A DNA stretch of 64,000 nucleotides from contig NZ_LMRP01000001.1 in NCBI RefSeq assembly GCF_001426185.1, forward strand, positions 1,466,765-1,530,764, given 5' to 3'. Each line of letters starts with the position of its first letter. Position 1 is the first letter of the stretch. The notes under the pieces were generated by a model. That model was given only the letters and a program-made list of their open reading frames with translations. It searched no databases and was not told the DNA's origin. Positions 44,457-52,923 of the stretch are shown here, in pieces. This stretch comes from Rhodococcus sp. Leaf247 (GTDB lineage: Bacteria > Actinomycetota > Actinomycetes > Mycobacteriales > Mycobacteriaceae). The translations under genes were made by a program, and so were the position numbers.

Positions 44457-45515
44457 TCAGCCATAAGACCGTGTCGCATCCAACGACTTTTTCCCAGAAT
44501 ATGGGGTCAATCCGGTCGGGTCTGCATACCCGAAGGCCACCAGCATAATCACCCGTTCGTACGCCTCTAACCCCAGCAGTTCGGCCATTTTCGATTCGCG
44601 TTTCGGAATGTCCGGCCAATTAATGCAACAGCTGGATACGCCGGCGGCTTGAAGAGACAACACAAAGCTCATCGACGCCAACGATGCGTCTATATAGATG
44701 AGATGCCTGTCCCGCTCATCGAAGTACGCTGACTGGTCTCCGACGAAGACGGCAACATTTCTCACGCTGTCTAGATATCCTGCGGTTCCCATAGCCAACG
44801 CGGCGACTTTCTGCGCGCTGTCGGCATCATCGAAGATTCTCACATGCCACGGGACCCGGTTGCACGCGGTTGGGGCCTGGAGCGCAGTCGCTACACCCAC
44901 GTCAACTACTTCCCGGGGCACCCTTTCCGGCGTAAACCATCTAACAGACGTCCTCTGGCTAGCGAGTGTTTCAAGGTCGGTCTGATCGAACGGCGACTTC
45001 TGGTGACCGACTGGGTACGGTGCGCTTTCGCCACCATTCGCCTCCAGCAGGCCTGAAGACGTCACACTACCGACTGCACGCTTGACGCGACTGTCGTCAC
45101 TCAATTCAGTTGCGTCGGCATAGGTAGCAAGTACGGAGCCGATCCATTCTCGCTCCTCTATGTCGAGCACCGGAGACAGGTTCACGAAGGCCCTTACAGT
45201 GGCCTCGATGTACGAGGCTGCAAAAGTTTGCCTGCGCGGGCGCATACACAAGCCCTTTTCGATCATATGAACGTGCCTACGCAGTTCGAATTTCTGCTTC
45301 GCAGTTGCTGATTCTCGGTAATATTTCCTGGCGCCTGCGTGAAACGCCGCTTTTTCCCGACGGTAACTCTTAGGTCCACGGGTGTACAAGAGACGCGTTA
45401 ACCGATACCCGTCGTCAAAGTACCACCGACGCATAATCTGCTCGGCTTGGGCTGCCCGTTCGCCGACATCCCTGGGAAGCAGTCGCTTCACCCCACGCTT
45501 AATGACAACCTTCAT
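44457..45515 (-). CDS. Nitroreductase-family flavoprotein inside the polysaccharide operon
   Basis: 352 residues. The C-terminal domain (about 170-345) is a nitroreductase fold with SQRTSVRWFTPERVPREVVDVGVATALQAPTACNRVPWHVRIF, which includes the FMN-phosphate Arg-rich loop. The N-terminal about 165 residues are a basic, helical extension (RRHVHMIEKGLCM, YYRESATAKQKFELRR) not found in small nitroreductases. The ATG at 45515 has GGGGAG six nt upstream and overlaps the preceding stop (ATGA). A similar N-terminal extension is known only from glycan-cluster members in my recollection; the redox reaction on a sugar or PEP-derived group is unknown. Confidence 0.8.
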   Translation of the reverse strand: MKVVIKRGVKRLLPRDVGERAAQAEQIMRRWYFDDGYRLTRLLYTRGPKSYRREKAAFHAGARKYYRESATAKQKFELRRHVHMIEKGLCMRPRRQTFAASYIEATVRAFVNLSPVLDIEEREWIGSVLATYADATELSDDSRVKRAVGSVTSSGLLEANGGESAPYPVGHQKSPFDQTDLETLASQRTSVRWFTPERVPREVVDVGVATALQAPTACNRVPWHVRIFDDADSAQKVAALAMGTAGYLDSVRNVAVFVGDQSAYFDERDRHLIYIDASLASMSFVLSLQAAGVSSCCINWPDIPKRESKMAELLGLEAYERVIMLVAFGYADPTGLTPYSGKKSLDATRSYG

Positions 45516-46612
45516 GAAGAACTCCCCAAAGTGCGGTGGACCTGCAGCCACATTTCAGCCACAGATTTCTTGATCTCCGCTCCGCGAAGCCTCAAGTTTT
45601 CAGCACCACTTTTGTCGCTTAACACGTTTGTCACATACTCATTTAGATCCTCGCCGTCATGCGCCACCCAATGTCTTACGCCGTAATCTGCAAACAATTC
45701 TGCGTACTTGTGGGACCAACCGAGGCCAACGGTTGGGCGTCCAGAGGAGAGCGAACCTACCAACGCGTGGAAGCGGCTGCCGACAACAATCTCCGCCGCA
45801 CCCAGAAAGCCCTTGATCTCAAGTGGATCGGAAGTCCAGTACACCTCCGCGTTGGACCCTTCAACAATCTGTTTGGCCAGGTTAATGTCCGTCGACTCAT
45901 GTGGCGCGACGACCGGCCGGAGCCCTAATCGTGCCAATGTACCAAGTACTTGTCGCGATGTACGAATGTAATCGCTCATCGACCTCGTGCCGTGCGTGAC
46001 AAGCTTCGAATTTGGGACGAGAACGCCGAATGGACCAGCCGGCAACTGCCGGGGAGCGGTGCCGGCCTCAAGCACCGTAAAGTCGGGGCACAAACGAAGT
46101 CGGCTAGAACGCAGTCCTAGGTCTATGAGATACTGCATACTAACTTGGTCGCGTGCGTAAACGAGGTCTGCTTGCTGCAGGAGTTTCCGACTGTACTTTG
46201 CCGTCGTAGGGTCACGGAAAGGTCCGAAGGCCTGCGGAAGGAACACTCTAGGGGTCCCGTTTCGACGCCACAGCGGCACTAACGACGCTTCTCGCCGAGC
46301 GCGCAGCGGACCGAATGCGTCAGAATATGCGAAGCCAGACGCATCTAACACGCCTGTTAGATCTATCATTCGCGTCATCCCGAAAAGCTCAGTCCCACGC
46401 TTCGGCAGCAGCGATCCCCCCAGTGCTGAAAGTCTTGCTGCTTGATCAAGCAAAACAGTCTGGCGTAGTCCCAGCGCCGCGCGATCCTCAAACGACGAAC
46501 CGTTCGGACTAGTGGCCGGCAACATGTCAGCGTCAAGTTGATTGACGATGGCCACCAACATCAAGTGGGCGCCTTTGTTGTGGGTATTGACGCCCCGAAT
46601 GTCGATACTCAT
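45512..46612 (-). CDS. Polysaccharide pyruvyl transferase family protein
   Basis: 366 residues. Begins MSIDIRGVNTHNKGAHLMLVAI, a typical start of the family; then PRVFLPQAFGPF, DLVYARDQVSMQYLIDLGL and the C-terminal EIVVGSRFHALVGSLSSGRPTVGLGWSHKYAELF, with the family's SRFHA motif. The start ATG shares one base with the stop of the upstream wzy (TAATG). Second pyruvyltransferase-like protein of the operon; the two are divergent in sequence and may modify different residues. Confidence 0.87.
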   Translation of the reverse strand: MSIDIRGVNTHNKGAHLMLVAIVNQLDADMLPATSPNGSSFEDRAALGLRQTVLLDQAARLSALGGSLLPKRGTELFGMTRMIDLTGVLDASGFAYSDAFGPLRARREASLVPLWRRNGTPRVFLPQAFGPFRDPTTAKYSRKLLQQADLVYARDQVSMQYLIDLGLRSSRLRLCPDFTVLEAGTAPRQLPAGPFGVLVPNSKLVTHGTRSMSDYIRTSRQVLGTLARLGLRPVVAPHESTDINLAKQIVEGSNAEVYWTSDPLEIKGFLGAAEIVVGSRFHALVGSLSSGRPTVGLGWSHKYAELFADYGVRHWVAHDGEDLNEYVTNVLSDKSGAENLRLRGAEIKKSVAEMWLQVHRTLGSSS

Positions 46613-47973
46613 TATTGAGACACTTTCTTGTCTTTGGCCGAGGTGGCCCTACGAGATTCTGGCTTAAAAAATCTCTCGGTCGCATGTGATTCCCGCTTAA
46701 CGACGTATGCTATTACGATGAGCACGAGAATCGTGGCCGTGAACCGGCCTTGCATCCAGTAAATAATTCGAGGCAGTTCAATCAATCCCACGTAACAAAT
46801 CGGCAATGCAACCAGTCCGAATATCGATCCCGTTCGAAAAGAGCGATACACAATTGCTATCGCAAATCCACCGATCAACCAGTAAACGAACATTTGCATC
46901 AGTCCTAGTTCCGCAGCTGTCACCGCGAACGATCCAGGGTTGTTGAATTCGGGATTGGCTTCGGATGTAAGGGTCCACCGCCACCATGTTCTGACGCCAA
47001 GCGATCCAATCTCTGGAGTTCCTAAAATAGAAGATAGTAAAGGTGCATCCCATACCGACGCGAAAGAATACAGCGGTTCAGTATTCACTTTCGGATAAAA
47101 ATCATAGAACAGAGCGCTATTGTTGACAGACGTAGCATAGTAGCCGCTGAGCCGTTGTGTTACGAATTCCGCATAGCTACCGTCGAACGAGTTCTTATAG
47201 GAAGCCCAGCTTCTTCCATATTCAAAAACTGCAAAGATGGCCCACAGAATAGGCAGAGCTGCTGCTGGTGCCCATTTTCCGAGGCTAGTCCTCCAGATGG
47301 ATCTCGGGTGTTTCGGAAGTGCCATAGTAATGAATGCGAGTGGAAGAAGAACTTCAATTAGAGCAAGGCGCTCACCATAGAAAAGCGCTCTGACTGCAGC
47401 GAGGAACACAACCGTCAAAATAATGCGACGTGTACTTCTTATCGATGACCGCAGTAGCAGAACTTCTAGGACAATGATTGCGGGACCCAATTGGGTAAAA
47501 GACGTGAGGCCGCCTACGGGCGCCGCGCGATCCTTGACCCCGGAGACGGCACCTCTCTGAAATCCGAGCACAGCTTCTATATCTGCGCTGCTCAGCCCGC
47601 CTCTGACCGCGAGCACACCCCAAACCGCGTATGACATCAGGAGAAGCCCGAAAGCTACGGTGCTGATTCGATTAAGAGAGTGCAGCAAAGTCCATGAAAG
47701 CGACACTTCTTTAGGCGCCTTCGGAGCTTTGACAAGAGCCAAGAATGCAAATCCGAGCGCCATCGCTATCAAACCAAGCGCCATCACAGTCACGGTGTCG
47801 AGGTCTATAAACTTTTGCACGCGCCACAATGCATATTGCTGCGGAGTTGATCGGTAGGCGTATAGGACAATAATGGGGAGTAAGACGGCAATGACCCAAA
47901 GCGGATTCATCCACCAGTAGCTTCGGAATACAAGCTTTTTGGGTGCGTTCTGCATGTCGTACGAATCGGTCAC
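46612..47973 (-). CDS. wzy: Wzy-like polysaccharide polymerase (low-GC cassette)
   Basis: 453 residues with about 10-11 transmembrane helices and a large polar loop around residues 240-340 (SWASYKNSFDGSYAEFVTQRLSGYYATSVNNSALF), the layout of oligosaccharide repeat-unit polymerases. The arginine-bearing RGGLSSADIEAVLGFQRG loop is also typical of the O-antigen polymerase family. The GTG at 47973 overlaps the stop of the GT at 47970. It polymerises the cassette-specific repeat. Confidence 0.82.
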   Translation of the reverse strand: MTDSYDMQNAPKKLVFRSYWWMNPLWVIAVLLPIIVLYAYRSTPQQYALWRVQKFIDLDTVTVMALGLIAMALGFAFLALVKAPKAPKEVSLSWTLLHSLNRISTVAFGLLLMSYAVWGVLAVRGGLSSADIEAVLGFQRGAVSGVKDRAAPVGGLTSFTQLGPAIIVLEVLLLRSSIRSTRRIILTVVFLAAVRALFYGERLALIEVLLPLAFITMALPKHPRSIWRTSLGKWAPAAALPILWAIFAVFEYGRSWASYKNSFDGSYAEFVTQRLSGYYATSVNNSALFYDFYPKVNTEPLYSFASVWDAPLLSSILGTPEIGSLGVRTWWRWTLTSEANPEFNNPGSFAVTAAELGLMQMFVYWLIGGFAIAIVYRSFRTGSIFGLVALPICYVGLIELPRIIYWMQGRFTATILVLIVIAYVVKRESHATERFFKPESRRATSAKDKKVSQ

Positions 47974-49109
47974 CTGATGCCCCCGCCTATCTTTGATTCA
48001 ACTAAAGGACGCAGTATCGATTTTAATTGATCTGCACGAGTGTCCCAGTCGAATTCCCTCGCATGTGCGACGCCCGCTGCGGTCCAGTTGCCAGCCAGTG
48101 CACGACCGGCTTGTAGGGCAATATCTGACTCACCTTCCCAGAGCCATGTCAGCGGTGCGTTACGTGTGCTCAATTCGGTTGTGCGTGTTCCCGCTACTGC
48201 GAGGCCAGCTGACAGATACTCATAGAATTTCATCGGACTGCGGCCGGCATTCAGGGTGTTCGAGTTGAACGGCAAGAGGCCGACTCGTGCCTGTGAGAGT
48301 AGTTTCGGCGTGTCGAGATATGGCTTCGCGCCCACGCAGGCGATATTAGACGGGAGGTTCGCTCTATGAGTTGTTAAGGGGCCGACCAGTGTCACCGGCT
48401 CATTCGGATACGTTTCGGCGATCGAAATTACGGCATTCCAATCGAATCTTGTGTCGATGGCACCAACGTAAACGAAGCCGCGACGGTCTTTCCAAGGCAT
48501 TGCGGTACCTGATGATTCAAATAGGTTGGCGTCCACTCCATTCTCCAAGACAAATTTAGCTACAGCAGATCTCGGTTTCGTCTGCTCGACTACCGTATCC
48601 AGTGTGAAACGTGATGTAGCTACAATTGCGTCCGCTATACCCACAACGCGCCGCTCTGCTCTAGCGAGGGCACCGCTCGGGTGAATATCTGTCGGGCGAT
48701 ACACGATCAAGCTTCTTGAGCCGTAGTCCCTCGCTATTCGACGTGCGGTAGCGGAAAACAAGGGCTGATCGACGAGGACTACAACACTCGATACGTCATG
48801 CGCAGAAAGCGTGGAGGAAACCCAGGTCGCGGTTTGCCCTCGCACACCAAACTTGGGCGGCCATACCTGTCTTGGCACGAGATCAAGTACATGACCTCTG
48901 TTCACCGGCCCGGAAGCAGATGCAGAATATCGGCGAGTATCCGTCTCGTGACGCACCCTAGCTTGTAGGGAGGAAACTGGTGTTGAGGCATGAAGGACAA
49001 CCGCCTCCTGCTCCGCTTTCGCGATCCTCTCCGAGAGATGATGGCTGCCAACCCGCACCCCGCCATCGAAGTAACTGTGACTCAAAAATACGTACCCGAG
49101 ACGATGCAA
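47970..49109 (-). CDS. GT4-like glycosyltransferase, first gene of the low-GC operon
   Basis: About 379 residues. The true N-terminus lies near YVFLSHSYFDGGVRVGSHHLSE, the usual beginning of this GT-B type; the TTG at 49109 is proposed, while the frame is open up to 49169 without better evidence. The donor domain contains GFVYVGAIDTRFDWNAVISIAE, LVGPLTTHRANLP and SPMKFYEYLSAGLAVAGTRTTEL, i.e. the K-x-x-E-Y-L-x-A-G form seen in GumK/teichuronic-type transferases instead of a canonical E-x7-E. Sugar specificity unknown. Confidence 0.78.
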   Translation of the reverse strand: MHRLGYVFLSHSYFDGGVRVGSHHLSERIAKAEQEAVVLHASTPVSSLQARVRHETDTRRYSASASGPVNRGHVLDLVPRQVWPPKFGVRGQTATWVSSTLSAHDVSSVVVLVDQPLFSATARRIARDYGSRSLIVYRPTDIHPSGALARAERRVVGIADAIVATSRFTLDTVVEQTKPRSAVAKFVLENGVDANLFESSGTAMPWKDRRGFVYVGAIDTRFDWNAVISIAETYPNEPVTLVGPLTTHRANLPSNIACVGAKPYLDTPKLLSQARVGLLPFNSNTLNAGRSPMKFYEYLSAGLAVAGTRTTELSTRNAPLTWLWEGESDIALQAGRALAGNWTAAGVAHAREFDWDTRADQLKSILRPLVESKIGGGIR

Positions 49110-49981
49110 GGAGCACTCACAATCTTCCGCGATCTTTCGGTCCTGTTCGGCCGCCGATGGCCCCAGCAAGTAGCTTCGCTCCCGGTGAATGTTCGTCAGT
49201 CAGTTCGACGTCACTCGGCAAGCCCTGTACGACTACGATTTCGACCTCCCGCCGGGCCACTGTTGCATCGGACTGCGTAAGAATACGGTCGAACCCGCCC
49301 CGAGGCGACTCGGACGATTGCACGCTCTCGATGAGGGGTGTCGATTCGGCGATTGACTGGTTCGGACCGATGCAATCGTCGAAACCTCAATTTGAGTGCA
49401 CCAGTTGCGACCAGCTCCCCAGTTTGCTCCCTCGGACTGGTCACATGGCAGGTGCGCGGGTGGTAGGCGTCGCCGTCGCGAAAGTGGCTTCGAGCTGGCT
49501 TCCTGCCGCCCGCTTACCGTTCAGCTGCCGTGTGGCTGGCGTCGTCATCCGCTGATGCAGACAACCGCTATGCTGAAGCGGCCCGGTTAGCTGGTGCTTC
49601 CAATATTTCTCAAAGTGAAGTCTCCAGAAAGGCCCCGTGCGGCGCCGTGAACAAAGAGTGGGGCGAATCACACAAGACGGCTTGCTGGTGCGAACACGCA
49701 TCTCAAACGAGTCTGCGAGCAAACTCCGAGCTTGCGACAGTCGCAACAACTCATCGGCCGTTCTGTTTCCGCGAATGCCGCTGAAGGGGAGCCTCACGGG
49801 TTAGCCATCGCTCTGGACAGCTCGCTTACGACTGAACGTTAAGTTCGGTAAGGTCCACGCTCCTTTTCCGTCGCTAATTTTCGGAATGGTAATCTGTCCT
49901 TAACTTTTAGTGCATGGAGTGTCCAAAGAATTTCCAACTGCCACCGTCTGATCAATGGGACATCGGGCGTCCCGTTGGTGT
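49110..49981. other. Gene-poor junction between the low-GC cassette and the high-GC dehydratase gene
   Basis: About 870 bp with no confident gene. It should carry the promoter of the low-GC operon (minus) and the 3' flank of the dehydratase gene. A minus-strand frame from about 49393 to 49117 is open for about 90 codons and looks coding-like (GPNQSIAESTPLIESV, then TQSDATVARREVEIVVV), but it has no start, is preceded by a stop and matches no family I recognise; it may be a decayed remnant. The segment 49800-49930 is especially A+T rich. Confidence 0.5.
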
Positions 49982-50995
49982 CTACGTTCCACGCACGACT
50001 TCGAACCCGGCATCGACGAGTGCACGGTCGTACTGGACCATTGACGCGACGATGGCATCGAAATTTGCCGAGTGATGCCACTTCAGCTCAAACCGTGCCT
50101 TTGAGGGGTTGCCGATACTCACTGCGGAATCGACAGGCCTGGTCAGCGACGCGTTCGACTGCACCAAACCTTGCCAGTCCGAGATTCCGGCCGCGTCGAA
50201 CGCAGCGGCGACGAAGTCCATGATCGACCGCGCCTCCCCCGTCGCCACGATGAAATCGTCGCCCTTACCGTGCATCGCCATCCTGAACATAGCGTCGACG
50301 TAGTCCGGGGCCCAGCCCCAGTCCCGACGGATGCTTGTGTCGCCGAGGGTGAGGGTGTCCTGCTTGCCGGCGGCGATTGCTGCCACAGCCGACGTGATCT
50401 TCCGGGTCACGAAGGTGGTCGGCCGGCGGGGTGACTCGTGGTTGTAGAGGATCGCGTTCGTGCCCTCGAGGCCACGAGCTCGATAGATCTGGACCAAGTT
50501 GTGAGAGAGCGCCTTCGACGCACCGTACGGCGAGGTCGGCTTGATCGGAGTCTCCTCGGTCTGGGGCGACTGCGATGATCCGGCAAAGATCTCGGCCGAC
50601 GACGCGTTCACCACCATGACCTTCTTGCCCGACTCCTCCTGCTGCTGCAGACAAGCATCCAGAAGTGCCGCAGCCGACACTCCGTTGACTCGGGTCGTGG
50701 TCACCGGGTCCTGCCACGACTGCCACACCGACGAAATGCCGGCCAGATGGAACACATAGTCGGGTGCGATCTCCCGGACGGCCGCGGCAGTAGCTGTGGG
50801 GTCTGCGATGTCCTGGTACCGGACGGTCACACCGTCGAGATACTGGAGGATCGGCGGTGCGTTGTCGTCCGGGCGGGTGATGCCGTGGACGTTCCATCCC
50901 TTCGACACCAGGAGCTCGGCCAGGTAAGTCCCGTCCTGTCCACCTACGCCGGTGATCATCGCGACAGGTGGTGTGGACGTCGCGTCGGTGCTCAT
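49982..50995 (-). CDS. gmd: GDP-mannose 4,6-dehydratase
   Basis: 337 residues, extended SDR. Nucleotide-binding ITGVGGQDGTYLAELL (G16-x-x-G-x-x-G22), catalytic region NASSAEIF (Ser132/133, Glu135), Y157-x-x-x-K161 in SPYGASK and the family hallmark NHESPRR at 185-191. It converts GDP-D-mannose to GDP-4-keto-6-deoxymannose, precursor of GDP-fucose, GDP-rhamnose, perosamine or similar. The ATG at 50995 overlaps the stop of the GT at 50992 (ATGA); a longer upstream frame is rejected. High-GC, unlike the cassette next to it. A second dehydratase is at 54445. Confidence 0.9.
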   Translation of the reverse strand: MSTDATSTPPVAMITGVGGQDGTYLAELLVSKGWNVHGITRPDDNAPPILQYLDGVTVRYQDIADPTATAAAVREIAPDYVFHLAGISSVWQSWQDPVTTTRVNGVSAAALLDACLQQQEESGKKVMVVNASSAEIFAGSSQSPQTEETPIKPTSPYGASKALSHNLVQIYRARGLEGTNAILYNHESPRRPTTFVTRKITSAVAAIAAGKQDTLTLGDTSIRRDWGWAPDYVDAMFRMAMHGKGDDFIVATGEARSIMDFVAAAFDAAGISDWQGLVQSNASLTRPVDSAVSIGNPSKARFELKWHHSANFDAIVASMVQYDRALVDAGFEVVRGT

Positions 50996-52065
50996 GGGGT
51001 CAGTATGCCGTCCAGCTTCTTCCGATTCGGGACGCCGTTCGTGCCGTTGCCCAACCTGGACCTGGCGAAGTCGTAGGCCTCGGTCAACCGCCCGGCCATC
51101 AACGCGAAGTCGAACGACTTTGCCACCTCGACGGATTGGGCACGGACGGACTCGTTGTAGTCGGGGTCGGCGAAAAAGCGCCGCACCGCGATCGCCATCT
51201 CGACGGGTGTGGTTCCTGCCAGCGGGTAGTTGAGGGACACCATGCTGGGAATCGCACGGCTGAGTATCGGGCATCCCATCTCTGCTGCCTCGAGTGTGGA
51301 CAGGGGCGCGCCCTCCCACGCCGCCGTGTGTAGATACAGGCTCGCGGCCTGGACCAGTGTGCGCACCTCGGCCGGCTCGATCCACCCGGTGATGCGCACA
51401 CCGGCTCGTTCGAGGCACTCACGGCCCTCGTCACCGGAGCCGATCCACACGAACTCGCACGACGGTCCGACTACCTCGGCCACCTCGGCGAAGAAGTGCG
51501 GGTCCTTCTGGTCTGCGATGCGTCCGAGCATCGCGACGATCGGTCGGGCGGAGGGTGGCGGGCGGTCGACGACCAGCGCCATCGGGGTCACGGTGTTGGG
51601 AACCTCGCGGCTGGGCATGCCGGGACGCAATTCGTGGCCGATGGCCAGCTCCCGAGGGCTCACGGCCATCAACATCTGCTCCCTGCCGGCGAGAAACCGT
51701 TCCACCGCCCAGTACGTGAGTCTCTTGACGGGCGGATGCCCCTCTTCCATGGCGTAGCAGTGCGGTGAGTAGACGATGCGTGTTCCCGCCGGCAGCATCG
51801 CCCGCAGCAGGCCGGCATAACTCGAGTGCAGGTGCACGATGTCGAAGTCGTTGTCGAGAATGAACCTGCGTGCGTCCCGTAGGAAGCCCATGAGTTCGCC
51901 GTCGAACGTGGTGACCGTCGCGGTATCGGGAACATCGAAGGTTTCATGTCCCACACGGGTTCTGACGAATAGATGGTGCTCGTGAGTGTCGGCTCCGCGC
52001 ACGTAGTTGACGATGGCGCTACGCAACCCACCGCCGAACGCTTCCGACACGTGCACGATCTTCAT
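50992..52065 (-). CDS. Glycosyltransferase family 4, high-GC paralogue of the one at 40533
   Basis: 357 residues. MKIVHVSEAFGGGLRSAIVNYV, DIVHLHSSYAGLLRAML, MLGRIADQKDPHFFAEVAEV, FVWIGSGDEG and EGAPLSTLE (Glu251/Glu259). The ATG at 52065 has AAGG six nt upstream; upstream frame to 52398 looks non-coding. It is operonic with the dehydratase, so the donor could be a GDP-6-deoxyhexose. Divergent from the acyltransferase at 52320 across about 250 bp of A+T-richer DNA that must hold both promoters. Confidence 0.9.
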   Translation of the reverse strand: MKIVHVSEAFGGGLRSAIVNYVRGADTHEHHLFVRTRVGHETFDVPDTATVTTFDGELMGFLRDARRFILDNDFDIVHLHSSYAGLLRAMLPAGTRIVYSPHCYAMEEGHPPVKRLTYWAVERFLAGREQMLMAVSPRELAIGHELRPGMPSREVPNTVTPMALVVDRPPPSARPIVAMLGRIADQKDPHFFAEVAEVVGPSCEFVWIGSGDEGRECLERAGVRITGWIEPAEVRTLVQAASLYLHTAAWEGAPLSTLEAAEMGCPILSRAIPSMVSLNYPLAGTTPVEMAIAVRRFFADPDYNESVRAQSVEVAKSFDFALMAGRLTEAYDFARSRLGNGTNGVPNRKKLDGILTP

Positions 52066-52319
52066 CCAGCACCTTTTCGTCGTGGGGTGGTGCCGCGCTC
52101 CCGGCCCGCGTGCCCACAGAACATAACGCCCATGACCATTTGCTGCACCCCGAACAATGACGCTTCCGGCCGTTTTGATTCTTACAAAAGAAAACGATTC
52201 CTCGTTCTGATCGATCGGACTGCTACCTGCCCGCGAAGGAGTCGTTCTGCACGTTTTGTCAATCCCGGTGTCGTTGTTCGAAACAGGACGCGAAGCCTGC
52301 GTCGTGCCATAGTGAGCAC

Positions 52320-52916
52320 ATGGTGGCACCGAACTCTGCGAGCGGGCAGACGGCCGCACAGCCGAAGCAGTGGGTCTCGCGAGTGAAGACCGGCGCACGC
52401 GAGCAGCTCGGCGAGCGGCTGTACAACGTGGTCATCACCAGGATCCCGTCACGCTGGGTCAGACTGGCGTGGTTGCGGGGGTTCGGGGCCTCGATCGGAC
52501 GTGGCACGTCGATCGAACTGAACACTCGCGTGCTGGGACTGCGGTCCCTCGTCATCGGCGACAACTGCTCCATCGGATCCCGCTGCCTGCTCGATGCCCG
52601 TGGACAGGTGACCATCGGCGACGACGTCACCATCGGCTCCCATGTGCAGATGATCAGCGGCCAACATGTGGTCGACTCGGACGACTTCGGAACCACGTAC
52701 TGCCCCATCGTCATCGACCACCATGTGTGGATCGCGAATCGATGCATGATCGTGGTCGGTGTGCGGATAGGCGCAGGTGCCGTGGTCGGAGCGGCAACCC
52801 TGGTTCGGGACGACGTGGGGTCGATGAGTATCGTCGCCGGCGTCCCTGCTCGTCCGATAGGCGTACGCAACTCGACACTGGACTACCACCCGGCAGCACC
52901 GCCGATTCTGACGTGA
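52320..52916 (+). CDS. Hexapeptide-repeat (LbH) acyltransferase
   Basis: 198 residues. Left-handed beta-helix repeats ([I/V]-G-x-x-x-x-[I/V]) run from about 60 to 180: LVIGDNCSIGSRCLLDARGQVTIGDDVTIG; the candidate catalytic His lies in IDHHVWIANRCMI, a feature of maltose/NodL-type O-acetyltransferases (usually HHVWIG). The N-terminal REQLGERLYNVVITRIPS is shared with the paralogue at 55440. The ATG at 52320 follows GTGAG. O-acetylates a sugar of the repeat unit, probably from acetyl-CoA. Convergent with the Wzz-like gene (7 bp between stops). Confidence 0.87.
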   Translation: MVAPNSASGQTAAQPKQWVSRVKTGAREQLGERLYNVVITRIPSRWVRLAWLRGFGASIGRGTSIELNTRVLGLRSLVIGDNCSIGSRCLLDARGQVTIGDDVTIGSHVQMISGQHVVDSDDFGTTYCPIVIDHHVWIANRCMIVVGVRIGAGAVVGAATLVRDDVGSMSIVAGVPARPIGVRNSTLDYHPAAPPILT

Positions 52917-52923
52917 GTGACGG

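Larger units (their letters stand above)
38426..49109 (-). other. Lower-GC polysaccharide cassette (nine co-directional genes), probable horizontal acquisition
   Basis: From about 38.4 to 49.9 kb the DNA is clearly richer in A and T than both flanks: TTA, ATA and AGA codons appear, and stops are frequent in non-coding frames, so few shadow frames exist. All nine genes point the same way and most overlap by 1-11 bp, giving one operon that encodes three glycosyltransferases, two pyruvyltransferases, a BNR-like lipoprotein, Wzx, a nitroreductase and Wzy. No transposase, integrase or flanking repeat was seen. Confidence 0.8.

Noticed and set aside
48980..49555. 191-codon plus-strand open frame at the cassette junction
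   Set aside because: No motif, no start signal, and its first part overlaps the glycosyltransferase gene antisense.
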